Source of the DNA: Serratia proteamaculans_D | GTDB taxonomy: Bacteria > Pseudomonadota > Gammaproteobacteria > Enterobacterales > Enterobacteriaceae | Assembly (NCBI RefSeq): GCF_049959315.1 | Contig: NZ_CP188201.1 | Length of the DNA stretch: 64,000 bases | Direction: 5' to 3' (one strand) | In this document: one piece after another, positions 33,199 to 42,318 of the stretch | Layout: every line of letters begins with the position of its first letter | Position numbering within the stretch: the stretch's first letter is position 1 | Translations under genes and position numbers: made by a program | The notes under the pieces: generated by a model | The model's input: only the letters and a program-made list of their open reading frames with translations | Databases searched by the model: none | Told to the model about the DNA's origin: nothing

Positions 33199-35309
33199 GT
33201 AATCGCCACGTTATGGAAGCGTTGCTGCGCCCGGCAGTCGAATTGAATACAGCGATTGTGGCTGGCACCGCAGCTGTCATTTGTTTTGTTGCTCCCTGGT
33301 CGGTAGCGCTGGCACCAGAGGTGAGCTATGTCACCGCCGGCAGCTTTGCGGTGTTATCTGCCATACGAGCCCGTCAGGGCATGCAGGTGATCCGCTATCG
33401 CCGCAATCTGCGCCGGCTGCCGCGGTATGTCATGACCAGTGCCCAAATCCCGGTCAGCCGGCAGCGGTTGTTCCTGGGGCGGGGTTTTCGCTGGCAGCAA
33501 AAGCACACCCAGCGGCTGATGGATACCCGTCGTCCAGAGGTTGAGAAGTATGTTCAGCCGCCGCAGCTGTACCAGATGGCGCGGCGCCTGGAGCTTAAAA
33601 CTGAATACACCCTGCCGTTGTTGTCCCAACTGCTGCGCAAGGATTCCCCACTCAACCCGGTACGGCCGCTGCCGCCAGTGGGTGGCAATCCGGCGATCCA
33701 CGGCATCGAACCTGACGAGCTCGATGTTTCGATGGCCTTAGGCGAACGTGTTGGCCACAGCCTGGTGTTGGGTACTACGCGTGTTGGCAAAACGCGCCTC
33801 GCCGAGTTGCTGATCACTCAGGATATTCGCCGCGGAGACATCACTATTGTATTTGATCCGAAAGGCGATGCAGACTTGCTGCGGCGTGTCTGGGCTGAAG
33901 CCCACCGTGCCGGCCGTGGGGATGAGCTGTTCATCTTCCATCTGGGTTGGCCGGATATCTCGGCACGCTATAACGCCGTCGGTCGCTTTGAACGGGTATC
34001 GGAAGTCGCCGGCCGTATCTCCGGGCAGTTGAGTGGGGAGGGCAACAGTGCGGCATTCCGCGAGTTTGCCTGGCGATTCGTCAACATCGTCGCGCGTGCC
34101 CTGGTCGCATTGGGGCAGCGACCGGACTACACCCTGATCACCCGTTATGTGAACAACATCAGTGAACTGTATGAGACCTACGCGAAAAAGGTGATTGAAA
34201 CGCGTATGCCGGCACTGCAGCAGCAGATAGATAACAACCTAAAGGTGCTGACGGAGGAGGACGTGCCGCGCAACATGCAGGGACAACCGAATGCAGTCAA
34301 AATATTCGCGGTTGAAATGGCCCTGAGCTCGGAAGCCGGCAAGCAGCTGTATGATCCTATCCTGGATGGACTGCGCTCAGCCGTGCGCTATGACCGCACC
34401 TATTTCGATAAAATTGTCGCCTCCCTGCTGCCTCTGCTGGAAAAACTCACCACCGGCAAGACCGCAGAGCTGCTGGCACCGAACTACATGGACATGAACG
34501 ACCCCCGTCCGATATTTGATTGGGAGCAGGTCATCCGAAAGCAGGGCATTGTCTATGTAGGGCTGGATGCGCTGTCGGACGGTGTGGTCGCCTCTGCCGT
34601 CGGTAACAGCATGTTTGCTGATCTGGTGTCAGTGGCTGGCCATATCTATAAACACGGCATGCATGGCGGGTTGCCGACCCGTGCCGACGGCAAACTGCCG
34701 ATCAACCTGCACTGCGATGAGTTTAACGAACTGATGGGGGACGAATTTATTCCTCTCATCAACAAAGGCGGTGGCGCCGGCATGCAGGTGACGGCTTACA
34801 CGCAAACCGAGTCGGACATCGAGGCTCGCATAGGCAGTACCGCCAAGGCTGCCCAGGTGACGGGTAACTTTAATACCCTGATCATGCTGCGCGTGCGAGA
34901 GAACCGGACCGCACAGCTACTGACAACACAGCTCCCGGAGGTCGATGTCTACACCAAAACCCTGGTGTCGGGGCACGTCGATACGGCCGACGTCGAGAAA
35001 GGGCAGGACTTCACGTCCAGCACCCAGGATCGCGTTGGTACGGTGAAAACGCCGCTGCTGATGCCGGCGGATGTGATCAACCTGCCGAAGGGGCAGGCGT
35101 TCGCGTTGCTGGAAGGCGGGCAGTTGTGGAAAATTCGGATGCCCTTACCCAGTGGGGATGGCGATGACGCGTTGATGCCACCTAACCTAGAGAAGATTGC
35201 CGAGGAGATGCAGCGCAATTACCGGACCAGTGAATCCTGGTGGTCAGCCAGCACGGTAATGCCTGATGCGGTCATAAAAGGGGGACTGAATGTCACAAGC
35301 GGTGAATAA
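33195..35309 (+). CDS. traD: type IV coupling protein TraD (SXT/TOL subfamily)
   Basis: This encodes 704 residues. Two N-terminal membrane helices (about 20-60) precede a VirD4-type ATPase domain with Walker A GTTRVGKTRLAE (about 194-205) and DITIVFDPKGD. The later Walker B is in LHCDEFNELMGDEFI, and a QTESDIEARIGS motif follows. It links the relaxosome to the mating channel and pumps DNA. The ATG at 33195 overlaps the nuclease stop; the longer frame from 33168 lies inside that gene. Its 3' end overlaps the TIGR03747 gene by 20 bp. The coupling protein is intact although its relaxase is not in the window. Confidence 0.93.
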   Translation: MSNRHVMEALLRPAVELNTAIVAGTAAVICFVAPWSVALAPEVSYVTAGSFAVLSAIRARQGMQVIRYRRNLRRLPRYVMTSAQIPVSRQRLFLGRGFRWQQKHTQRLMDTRRPEVEKYVQPPQLYQMARRLELKTEYTLPLLSQLLRKDSPLNPVRPLPPVGGNPAIHGIEPDELDVSMALGERVGHSLVLGTTRVGKTRLAELLITQDIRRGDITIVFDPKGDADLLRRVWAEAHRAGRGDELFIFHLGWPDISARYNAVGRFERVSEVAGRISGQLSGEGNSAAFREFAWRFVNIVARALVALGQRPDYTLITRYVNNISELYETYAKKVIETRMPALQQQIDNNLKVLTEEDVPRNMQGQPNAVKIFAVEMALSSEAGKQLYDPILDGLRSAVRYDRTYFDKIVASLLPLLEKLTTGKTAELLAPNYMDMNDPRPIFDWEQVIRKQGIVYVGLDALSDGVVASAVGNSMFADLVSVAGHIYKHGMHGGLPTRADGKLPINLHCDEFNELMGDEFIPLINKGGGAGMQVTAYTQTESDIEARIGSTAKAAQVTGNFNTLIMLRVRENRTAQLLTTQLPEVDVYTKTLVSGHVDTADVEKGQDFTSSTQDRVGTVKTPLLMPADVINLPKGQAFALLEGGQLWKIRMPLPSGDGDDALMPPNLEKIAEEMQRNYRTSESWWSASTVMPDAVIKGGLNVTSGE

Positions 35310-36048
35310 TCAGCCTCAGCAGCCCGTACAACCTCGCAAGCATGGGTTGTTTTACAACGTACTGTGGGGCTGGCCATGGATGCTGATCGGGATGTTCTTC
35401 GCCTCGTTGTTAGTGAGCCTGGTGATTGAGTATGTCGGGATGGCATTCTTCTGGCCAGAGCTTGGCGCGTCGCACAGTGAAGCGGTGATGCATACCGAAA
35501 TGGGGTATTTGTCATCGGAGTTTACCCGCAGTCTGATGTTGTCTGAGCCGTCAGTCACTGTCACGCGGTGGATTGGCCAGGCGTATCAGTGGACCTTTGT
35601 GGACAGCGGTTTTTTGGACTGGATCCAACGTGCCTATGACTCGCAGGTACACAGCCAGAATGCGGTTGCCCGAGAGCTGAACAGTTGGAGTGGCTGGCTG
35701 GCCGCCAGGCTCAAAGAGTACCTGGTGGCGACGGTATATGTCACCGTCATCACCCTGGTGCGGGTGACCATTCTTGTGCTGTCCATCCCGCTGTTTATCC
35801 TGGTAGTCCTGGTAGCGCTGACAGAAGGCTTGGGGCGGCGTGATATCCGTCGTTATGGCGCCGGCTATGAAAGCAGCTTTGTTTACCACCATGCAAAGCG
35901 GATGGTGAAGCCGGCTATCTATATTCCCTGCATGCTGTATCTGTCCTGGCCAACGGAGGTATATCCCAACCTTCTGCTGTTGCCGGCTGCTATCTTGCTC
36001 GGTACCGCAGTAACGATAACCACAGCTTCCTTCAAAAAATACCTGTAG
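35290..36048 (+). CDS. TIGR03747-type ICE membrane protein
   Basis: This encodes 252 residues with about four to five hydrophobic helices (near 30-55, 150-180 and 205-245). The motifs GLFYNVLWGWPWMLIGMFFASL and GLGRRDIRRYGAGYESSFVYHHAKR are characteristic of the PFL_4697-type family that always follows TraD in these elements. It is probably a partner of TraD in the inner membrane. A long hairpin at 36062-36106 marks the end of this transcription block. The start overlaps traD by 20 bp with a preceding GGGG-rich ribosome site. Confidence 0.85.
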   Translation: MSQAVNNQPQQPVQPRKHGLFYNVLWGWPWMLIGMFFASLLVSLVIEYVGMAFFWPELGASHSEAVMHTEMGYLSSEFTRSLMLSEPSVTVTRWIGQAYQWTFVDSGFLDWIQRAYDSQVHSQNAVARELNSWSGWLAARLKEYLVATVYVTVITLVRVTILVLSIPLFILVVLVALTEGLGRRDIRRYGAGYESSFVYHHAKRMVKPAIYIPCMLYLSWPTEVYPNLLLLPAAILLGTAVTITTASFKKYL

Positions 36049-36061
36049 CCCTGAAACCCAG

Positions 36062-36106
36062 GCTGACGGTAGCGTACAAAACTTGTTTTTGTGCGCTGCC
36101 GTCAGC
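36062..36106 (+). terminator. long hairpin after TIGR03747 gene
   Basis: GCTGACGGTAGCG (36062-36074) pairs with CGCTGCCGTCAGC (36094-36106), and the stem continues inward with ACAAAA/TTTTGT. It is about 20 bp in total with a single G-T pair. It lacks a long T-run, so it may be a processing or stabilising hairpin as well as a terminator. The rest of the 305-bp gap to 36354 is AT-rich spacer with nothing else recognised. Confidence 0.6.
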
Positions 36107-36353
36107 AGACAAGCCCTTTTAAAGAACTATTATTGGTGCGTCAGTAATCATTGGATTATCTAATAAAATTAATTAAAATCAATGTGATAAGTTTAATTTA
36201 TGATGGATTTAAGTAAGAGTTGTTGAATAAAAATGAAAGTAATGGTAACTGTATGTTTGTAAATGTTCTGTTATTAAGGTTGAGCTTGATTAACGACCAT
36301 TATGTTGGATGGTTATTGTTATGAATTTTCTTTTAATAGAAGAGTAATAATTA

Positions 36354-36992
36354 ATGGCGAGAAATTTACCGGCTTTTATGAATGCGACAGGAACTATTAG
36401 TAAAATACTCGATAAAATAAAAGTAGCAGCTACTCCAAGTCGCTTTACTCAGGATTTTTTATCTACCGGTTTGGGATTCCCAGGTGGGGGGGCAAAAGCG
36501 TTTATACCTTTGGCGAAGAAAATGGGGTTGTTAGCTACTGATGGTGCCCCTAGCGATTTATACAAGCAATTTAGAAATACCAATACTGATGTCTCTAGGT
36601 CTGCCATGGGGAAAGCACTAAAAAACGCATATCCGGATATATATTCTAGAAATGAATATGCACACAAACTTTCCCGATCGGATTTGGAGGGATTGCTCGT
36701 TGAAATGACTGGGAACGAGAAAGGAAATTCGTCTTTACGGGCAATTATAGGTACCTTTGAAGCTATAAAGTCATTCGCTAGTTTTGATGAGAGCAATGAG
36801 GAGTCAGTTGAAGAGGAAAAAGAGAAGGTAGCGGAGGTGTCAGTTAGGGCTATTGAAGATAATAATGGATTTGATGCTAATTTAAAATTGGGGCTATCTT
36901 ACACGATTAATCTTGTGTTGCCGAAAACTGACGATGTAGCAGTGTTTAATGCAATATTTAAAAGCCTAAGAGATAATCTTTTGAGGAAGTGA
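36354..36992 (+). CDS. DUF5343 domain protein (putative partner of HEPN protein)
   Basis: This encodes 212 residues. Residues about 10-130 match the DUF5343 pattern: SKILDKIKVAATPSRFTQDFL, then LGFPGGGAKAFIPLAKKMGLL and NEYAHKLSRSDLEGLLVEMTG, a helical region with winged-helix flavour. An acidic linker and a C-terminal conserved tail (LGLSYTINLVLPKTDDVAVFNAIFKSLRD) follow. Function is unestablished; DUF5343 genes recur next to HEPN-domain genes. The next gene starts 2 bp after its stop. AT-rich codon use differs from the flanking transfer genes, so the pair is an insertion between the TIGR03747 and RAQPRD genes. Confidence 0.75.
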   Translation: MARNLPAFMNATGTISKILDKIKVAATPSRFTQDFLSTGLGFPGGGAKAFIPLAKKMGLLATDGAPSDLYKQFRNTNTDVSRSAMGKALKNAYPDIYSRNEYAHKLSRSDLEGLLVEMTGNEKGNSSLRAIIGTFEAIKSFASFDESNEESVEEEKEKVAEVSVRAIEDNNGFDANLKLGLSYTINLVLPKTDDVAVFNAIFKSLRDNLLRK

Positions 36993-36993
36993 T

Positions 36994-37572
36994 ATGGATG
37001 ATAAGATCAAGGTTTTTGCATTTTCAAATAAAATAGCTGAGCGAGATTTAGATCGTATAGAACAATGCCTTAAATTAGATCTTGGTCGTGACTTTTTCAC
37101 TAATGATGATATAGATGAGGACTATTATCCACAATTCAATCATTTGGTTAGAGTCGAGGCCAAAGAAATGGCAGCTCATTATGAAATATTCTATTGTCTA
37201 GAAGTGTCAATAAGGGGGCTAATAAAGGATAAGCTATACTCAGAGTTAGGTAACGATTGGTGGGGAGGGGATAACATTCCTGAACATATTAAAAAGAATG
37301 TAAGGGATAATATGCAAAGGGAAGTTGACTCTGCATTTACCCCTAGGTCTGATGATGAATTGGATTATACCACCTTTGGTGAGTTAGGTGAGATTGTAAG
37401 AAAGAATTGGAAGCATTTTGCTGATCTTTTTAATAGCGAAAAGGCTTTCAATAGAGTGATGAATAGTTTGAATCTTTTACGTGGACCTATCGCGCATTGT
37501 AGTCCTTTGGCTGAGGATGAAATAGTTAGATTGAAGTTGACTCTTAAAGATTGGTTTAGATTGATGGAGTGA
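36994..37572 (+). CDS. Swt1-like HEPN domain protein, putative RNase
   Basis: This encodes 192 residues. The C-terminal part carries a HEPN signature R163-x4-H168 (LRGPIAHC), the RNase active-site motif of the superfamily, preceded by the helical GELGEIVRKNWKHFADLF that typifies Swt1-family HEPN domains. The N-terminal acidic, aromatic-rich helices (about 10-110) include HYEIFYCLEVSIRGLIKDKL. HEPN RNases serve in toxin-antitoxin and abortive-infection systems. The gene is coupled to the DUF5343 gene (2-bp gap). A two-gene toxin and sensor/antitoxin unit is inferred; no experimental match is known to me. Confidence 0.72.
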   Translation: MDDKIKVFAFSNKIAERDLDRIEQCLKLDLGRDFFTNDDIDEDYYPQFNHLVRVEAKEMAAHYEIFYCLEVSIRGLIKDKLYSELGNDWWGGDNIPEHIKKNVRDNMQREVDSAFTPRSDDELDYTTFGELGEIVRKNWKHFADLFNSEKAFNRVMNSLNLLRGPIAHCSPLAEDEIVRLKLTLKDWFRLME

Positions 37573-37859
37573 TATTATATTATAACCTTATGGTGGGTGT
37601 TTATGTGACGGGTATTTTATTATATAAGGGTATTTGTTTGGTTACTTCTCATAATCATATGGGGATTTAATTGGCTTTGAGGGTTTCAATATATATCGCC
37701 ATAAAATTGCGCGCTATTTATGTGTTTTTCCATTCTAATCACCTGTTTTTCTGCACAGTTAGCAAAAATTTTCAAAATTCCATAAAGAGTTATCCACTGA
37801 CCTGAGCTCTCATCTATCGCACCCTGACAGCACCCTAAATCGTTAAGGAGTGCTTGTGT

Positions 37860-38189
37860 ATGCCTATCCTCGTTGTTCGCGGTCTCGGCGCCAGCTGTTT
37901 GCTGGGGTTGTCCTTCCTTATCGCACTGCCTGCCTGTGCTGCTGAAAAAGATGAGTTGGCGTCTGCTCAACGCATGTTGATTCAGGTGCAGGCAGCACTT
38001 GAACGCGCGCGCGTTGCCGCCGTTCAGGCCGACCCGTCCGAGCGTGGTCGTTTCTTTTTCGACTATGCCCGTGCCACGTCCGATCTGAAAACTATCAATG
38101 CCGGTATTGACCGCTATCTGGAGCCATCGCGCGCGCAGCCGCGTGATGGCAGCACTGTGGCCGGCAATTACCGTCGGGAGCGTCCCTGA
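37860..38189 (+). CDS. RAQPRD-family ICE protein
   Basis: This encodes 109 residues with a signal peptide (cut after about CAA), followed by a helical domain with EKDELASAQRMLIQVQAALERAR and, near the end, the literal family signature RAQPRD. The family (TIGR01690) is found only in SPI-7/PFGI-like ICEs at the head of the second transfer gene block. A periplasmic role in the T4SS is inferred. The ATG at 37860 lies 9 bp after AAGGAG; a TTG at 37854 is less likely. Its stop overlaps the next ATG (TGATG). Confidence 0.9.
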   Translation: MPILVVRGLGASCLLGLSFLIALPACAAEKDELASAQRMLIQVQAALERARVAAVQADPSERGRFFFDYARATSDLKTINAGIDRYLEPSRAQPRDGSTVAGNYRRERP

Positions 38190-38431
38190 TGGCCATGACC
38201 GGTGCACAGGAACAGGTCTTCAATGCGGCCAGCGGTGGGGTTGAAGCCAACATCCTGTCGCTGATCTGCATCGGCGGGTTGCTGGCGACGCTGTTTGTCT
38301 GGGCGGCCTGGGCGCTGACCGATATCTGGAAAGGGTGGAGCAACGAAAAGATCCGCAACGCGGCGATGGTGCAGTTTGCCGTCAGGCTCGTGCTGCTGCT
38401 GGTTGTTGTCACCTGGATGTTTGCCAACTGA
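38189..38431 (+). CDS. TIGR03758-type ICE membrane protein
   Basis: This encodes 80 residues with two hydrophobic helices (about 22-42 and 58-78) separated by DIWKGWSNEKI. It is the DUF3262/TIGR03758 small membrane protein of the PFGI-type transfer region, probably pilin-like or an inner-membrane T4SS component like VirB3. The start overlaps the RAQPRD stop by one base. Confidence 0.83.
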   Translation: MAMTGAQEQVFNAASGGVEANILSLICIGGLLATLFVWAAWALTDIWKGWSNEKIRNAAMVQFAVRLVLLLVVVTWMFAN

Positions 38432-38486
38432 AGACGCTGGACGGTTTTACATGTTGTTAATTTCACACTGCAAAAAGGAATGTTTT

Positions 38487-38852
38487 ATGAATGCTGTAGT
38501 TCGTCTTTTCCGTCATTTATCTGCGCGTGTCGCGGTGGCGACTTCTCTGGCCTATGCCGCCAGTCAACCTGCGCATGCTGCCCTGCCGAGCGTTGAGCCT
38601 CCGTCTTCCGGCGGTGGCGGTGGCCTGATGGATACGCTGAAAGGCTATCTGCAGGACGGCATTGTGCTGGTCGGTCTGGTGTTGGCCGCGGTGGCATTTA
38701 TCGTGGTGGCCCAGTCGGCGGTCTCTACATTTCATGAGGTTCGTGAAGGGAAAACCAACTGGGGTAAATTCGGCGCCATTATCGTGGTCGGTATCGTGCT
38801 GGTCGTGGCGGTTATCTGGTTGGTCGGCAAGTCCGCTGAAATCCTGTTCTAA
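38487..38852 (+). CDS. TIGR03745-type ICE membrane protein
   Basis: This encodes 121 residues: a cleavable signal peptide (to about HAA), a Gly-rich linker, then two hydrophobic helices (about 55-80 and 95-118). The layout resembles VirB2/TrbC-like pilins, and the family (PFL_4702 type) is fixed at this position, so a pilin role is plausible. The ATG at 38487 follows AAAAAGGAA; the longer open frame from 38376 overlaps the upstream gene and lacks support. Confidence 0.85.
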   Translation: MNAVVRLFRHLSARVAVATSLAYAASQPAHAALPSVEPPSSGGGGGLMDTLKGYLQDGIVLVGLVLAAVAFIVVAQSAVSTFHEVREGKTNWGKFGAIIVVGIVLVVAVIWLVGKSAEILF

Positions 38853-38863
38853 GGTCATTCGCT

Positions 38864-39229
38864 ATGCAGACTATCCGATTTTTGCCTGACCGCCTCAACG
38901 CTGAGCCTGTCGTCTTCCGGGGCTTTACCACCCCGGAGATGGGACTGGCGGCGTTGGCCGGTGTGGGACTGGGTCTGCTCGTGTCGTTGCCGTTTTTTCC
39001 GCTTGCCGGTTGGGTCGTGATACCCACTGGCATGCTGGTGACCCCTCTCTTCGTTATCTGGTTTGGTGGCAGCCGGCTGACGCGCCTCAAGCGCGGTAAA
39101 CCGGAGAATTATATCTGGCAGCGCCTCGAGGCGCGTAAAAGTCGCATGGGGTGGGGTGATCCCACCCTGATTATCGACAAACAGGGCTGGTCTTTGCGCC
39201 GCAGCCGCGTTGTTAAGAGGTCCAAATGA
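38864..39229 (+). CDS. TIGR03750-type conjugal transfer protein (DUF3487)
   Basis: This encodes 121 residues with the pattern IRFLPDRLNAEPVVFRGFTTPEM, two central hydrophobic helices (about 30-70), and a basic C-terminal half with RLTRLKRGKPENYIWQRLEA. This is characteristic of TIGR03750 proteins, a VirB3/TraL-like inner-membrane component. It overlaps the next gene by 4 bp (ATGA). Confidence 0.85.
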   Translation: MQTIRFLPDRLNAEPVVFRGFTTPEMGLAALAGVGLGLLVSLPFFPLAGWVVIPTGMLVTPLFVIWFGGSRLTRLKRGKPENYIWQRLEARKSRMGWGDPTLIIDKQGWSLRRSRVVKRSK

Positions 39230-39897
39230 GCCGTTTCAGACATGCGGTTAAAAACCGCGACCAGCACATTCTCACATTACGGGTTGCCAGCGGTGTGCTG
39301 GTTGTTTTCCTCCTGGTGGCCAGCATCGGCTGGATGCGGGCGCCGGAGAACCTGACTATTCATAACCCCCCCGACCTGCGTAGCGGTTCTACCCGCGCCT
39401 GGTGGGAGGTTCCGCCGTCAACAGTCTACAGCTTCGGTTTTTATATCTTCCAGCAACTCAATGCCTGGCCAAAAAACGGTGAGGTGGATTATCCGTCCAA
39501 AATCAACGGCCTGTCGCCGTACCTGACACCATCATGTGAGCGCTTTCTGAAGGCGGATGCCAAAAAGCGCAGCGAAAGCGGCGAGCTCGCCGGCAGGACG
39601 CGTGTGGTGTTTGAAATCCCCGAGCATGGTTACAACGGCCGTTATAACCAGAGCCCGGTGACGGTGAAAGGCCGTGATAACTGGGTGGTACGCCTTGACC
39701 TGGTGGCGGATGAGTCCTTTGCCGGCGAACCGGTGAAGCGCGCACTGACACGCTACCCGCTGAAAGTGGTGCGCGCAGAAGGGGATCCGGAACGTAATGA
39801 GTTCGGTCTGGCCCTGGATTGTTACGACAGCATGCCACAGCGTCTGGCTGCGGCTCCGGCGGAACCCGCGCCTGAGAAGAAAGGAGTATTCCAATGA
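39226..39897 (+). CDS. TIGR03746-type ICE protein, VirB8/TraE-like
   Basis: This encodes 223 residues. One N-terminal transmembrane helix (about 20-40) is followed by a periplasmic domain with LTIHNPPDLRSGSTRAWWEVPPSTVYSFGFYIFQQLNAWP and a later NWVVRLDLVADESFAGEPVKRALTRYPLKVV. The family (DUF2895, PFL_4703 type) corresponds to the TraE/VirB8 scaffold of the mating channel. It overlaps both neighbours by 4 bp, consistent with coupled translation. Confidence 0.87.
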   Translation: MSRFRHAVKNRDQHILTLRVASGVLVVFLLVASIGWMRAPENLTIHNPPDLRSGSTRAWWEVPPSTVYSFGFYIFQQLNAWPKNGEVDYPSKINGLSPYLTPSCERFLKADAKKRSESGELAGRTRVVFEIPEHGYNGRYNQSPVTVKGRDNWVVRLDLVADESFAGEPVKRALTRYPLKVVRAEGDPERNEFGLALDCYDSMPQRLAAAPAEPAPEKKGVFQ

Positions 39898-40805
39898 TGA
39901 AAGCACGCGTTCTTGCGCTTTCCCTGAGTGTGCTTCCCCTGGCGGCGATGTTCACCGTACCGGTAGCCCAGTCGGAAGAGCTGATGAAATGGGAGCGTAT
40001 CCCGCTGCAAATCCCGCTGGCCGTCGGCAAGGAGCGGGTGCTGTTTGCCGATAAAAATGTTCGCGTCGGTTTCCCGCCGGCGCTGAACGGCAAGCTGCGG
40101 GTGCAAAGCAGTGGCGGTGCGGTTTACCTGAAAGCCGATGCCGCATTCCCGTCAACGCGTCTGCAACTGCAGGACGTCGAAAACGGGGAGGTCATCCTCC
40201 TCGATGTGACGGCATCCGATAAAGGTTCCGCCGAACCGGTGCGCATTGTCTACAGCGGTGACGTGACGTCGGTCAGCAACAGCAATGACACCTCGGCCGA
40301 ATCAAACGGAAACAATACAACAGCGCCAGGGGCGGATGATGGCACTCAGGCGAAGCGAAAAAAAGTCAGATACAACGCGCCGTTGCCGGTGGTGTTGACA
40401 CGCTACGCTGCACAAAGCCTGTACGGCCCGGTGCGCACGGTTGAAGCGGTGCCGGGCATTCACCCGGTCAACCCCCATCTGCCGAAACGAATCACCACCT
40501 TGTACCCGTCAGAGCCGGTGGCCATCACCCCGCTGGGCGGCTGGGGTATTGGCAGTCGTAACGTTGTGGCGCTAAAAGTGCAGAACACCGCCAGTCGCAA
40601 AATCATCATGGATCCGCGGGTACTGCAGGGGCAATTCGTGACGGCCACCTTCCAGCACCGTTATCTGGGGCCGGTGGGGACCCCGGAAGACACCACCACG
40701 CTGTACCTGGTCACGGCCGGTCGCCCGGACGGGGCGTTTGTCGCGGAGCCGTCGGTGGTTCGCAAAGCGGTGAAGGCAGCGAAGAAGGGGGCAAACCATG
40801 GCTGA
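39894..40805 (+). CDS. TIGR03749-type ICE protein, TraK/VirB9-like
   Basis: This encodes 303 residues, or 302 from the second ATG. A signal peptide is followed by a beta-rich periplasmic or outer-membrane-associated domain. LPLAAMFTVPVAQSEELMKWERIPLQIPLAVGKERVLFADKN opens it, and the C-terminal NVVALKVQNTASRKIIMDPRVLQGQFVTATFQH is typical of TraK-like PFL_4704 proteins. It partners TraB and the outer-membrane lipoprotein to form the core complex. It overlaps the next gene by 8 bp. Confidence 0.86.
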   Translation: MMKARVLALSLSVLPLAAMFTVPVAQSEELMKWERIPLQIPLAVGKERVLFADKNVRVGFPPALNGKLRVQSSGGAVYLKADAAFPSTRLQLQDVENGEVILLDVTASDKGSAEPVRIVYSGDVTSVSNSNDTSAESNGNNTTAPGADDGTQAKRKKVRYNAPLPVVLTRYAAQSLYGPVRTVEAVPGIHPVNPHLPKRITTLYPSEPVAITPLGGWGIGSRNVVALKVQNTASRKIIMDPRVLQGQFVTATFQHRYLGPVGTPEDTTTLYLVTAGRPDGAFVAEPSVVRKAVKAAKKGANHG

Positions 40806-42294
40806 TGTGAAATCTAACATGCTGCCGAAAGTGATTGTGGTCGGCGTGCTGGCTGCGGCCGTGGTTGTTGGGCTGAAAGCCTGCAAAGACGATAAAACGC
40901 CGGAGAAGCCCCAGCAGGCGCATAACGTCCTGGCCAACATGTCGCCGGAGGAGTTGCGCGCTCTGGGCGTTGAAGGGGACACACCGGAAGACACGCTGCG
41001 TACCCTGGTCGGCACCCTGCGCACCACCCGAACCCAGCAGGCCGAGCTGCAGAGCAACATCGACAAAGTGTTGAAAGAAAACGAAGAACTGCGCAAACGC
41101 AATACCAATGTCTCCGGCCAGGTCAACGAGGCCGTGGCCGGCTACCAGAAACAGGCACAGCAACGTCAACAGCAGCTTCAGCAGGAGCAACAAACGCTGA
41201 TGGGGAAAATCCAGACGCTGACCGATCAATTGGCCGGTAATAAAGACAAGGCGAAAAGCGACAGTGATATCCCGCTCGGTCTGGGGCTGGATGGCATGGG
41301 CGCCGGCGAGGGAAACGCGGCACCTGGTCAGGACGGGTTGATGTGGGTCGGACCGAAGGACATGAAAGAACCTGACCCGCGCAATCCGAACAGTGACAAA
41401 GACGGCCCGCAGTTCCCGACGTCGTTCCTGTCTGATAACGCCATCACGCACCAGAAAGCCGCCTATGAGCAGCAGGTAAAAGGCCGCACCAATGAAAAAG
41501 GGGGGGAGGAGAATGCCGAGCCGGTGTTTACCTTGCCTGAGAACTCCACCCTGGTGGGCAGTCGTTCCATGACGGCGCTGCTGGGCCGGGTGCCGATCAA
41601 CGGCACGGTGACCGACCCCTATCCGTTCAAACTGATGATTGGCAAAGACAACCTGACGGCGAACGGCATCGAGCTGCCGGACGTGGAAGGGGCGATTGTC
41701 TCTGGGACCGCCAGCGGAGACTGGACGTTGTCGTGCGTGCGTGGCCAGGTCAACAGCATCACCTTTGTGTTTGCGGACGGTACTGTACGCACCTTGCCGC
41801 ATCCTGACACCAATATGAAGGCAAACAGCAACAACAATAGCGGCAACAGTGGCAAAGACGTCAGCACCGACGCCGGTATCGGCTGGATCTCCGATGACAA
41901 TGGCATTCCGTGCATCGGCGGGGAGCGCAAATCCAATGCCTCGACCTACCTGCCGACCATTGCCGCGTTGTCGGCCGCCAGTGCCGCCGGTGAGGGGATC
42001 AGTCAGGGGCAATACACCACGCAAAACAATGTCAATGGCATTAGCGCCACCATGACCGGCAATGCCGGCCAGGCGGTGCTGGGCAAAGCTCTGTCCGGCG
42101 GAATGAAAGAGACCGCCGATTGGGTACGCGAGCGCTACGGCATGATGTTCGACGCCGTCTACGTCCCTCCGGGCCAGAAACTGGCCGTACACATTACCCG
42201 CCAGTTGGCGATCGATTTTGAGACCAAAGGGCGCAAGGTGCGCTACGACTTCAGCCTGCCAGGCGAAGACGGCAGCACCGGCGGACTGGATTAA
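40798..42294 (+). CDS. TIGR03752-type ICE protein, TraB/VirB10-like
   Basis: This encodes 498 residues. An N-terminal transmembrane helix (about 8-24) is followed by a long periplasmic coiled coil (about 75-145, many Gln/Glu) and a C-terminal beta-barrel-type domain. The latter includes GSRSMTALLGRVPINGTVTDPYPFKLMIG and the VYVPPGQKLAVHITRQLAI strand region that forms the outer-membrane pore in VirB10 proteins. It energises and spans the envelope between inner and outer rings of the mating channel. Confidence 0.88.
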   Translation: MADVKSNMLPKVIVVGVLAAAVVVGLKACKDDKTPEKPQQAHNVLANMSPEELRALGVEGDTPEDTLRTLVGTLRTTRTQQAELQSNIDKVLKENEELRKRNTNVSGQVNEAVAGYQKQAQQRQQQLQQEQQTLMGKIQTLTDQLAGNKDKAKSDSDIPLGLGLDGMGAGEGNAAPGQDGLMWVGPKDMKEPDPRNPNSDKDGPQFPTSFLSDNAITHQKAAYEQQVKGRTNEKGGEENAEPVFTLPENSTLVGSRSMTALLGRVPINGTVTDPYPFKLMIGKDNLTANGIELPDVEGAIVSGTASGDWTLSCVRGQVNSITFVFADGTVRTLPHPDTNMKANSNNNSGNSGKDVSTDAGIGWISDDNGIPCIGGERKSNASTYLPTIAALSAASAAGEGISQGQYTTQNNVNGISATMTGNAGQAVLGKALSGGMKETADWVRERYGMMFDAVYVPPGQKLAVHITRQLAIDFETKGRKVRYDFSLPGEDGSTGGLD

Positions 42295-42318
42295 CGCGTC
42301 ATTCAGAGGAGAAAGGGC

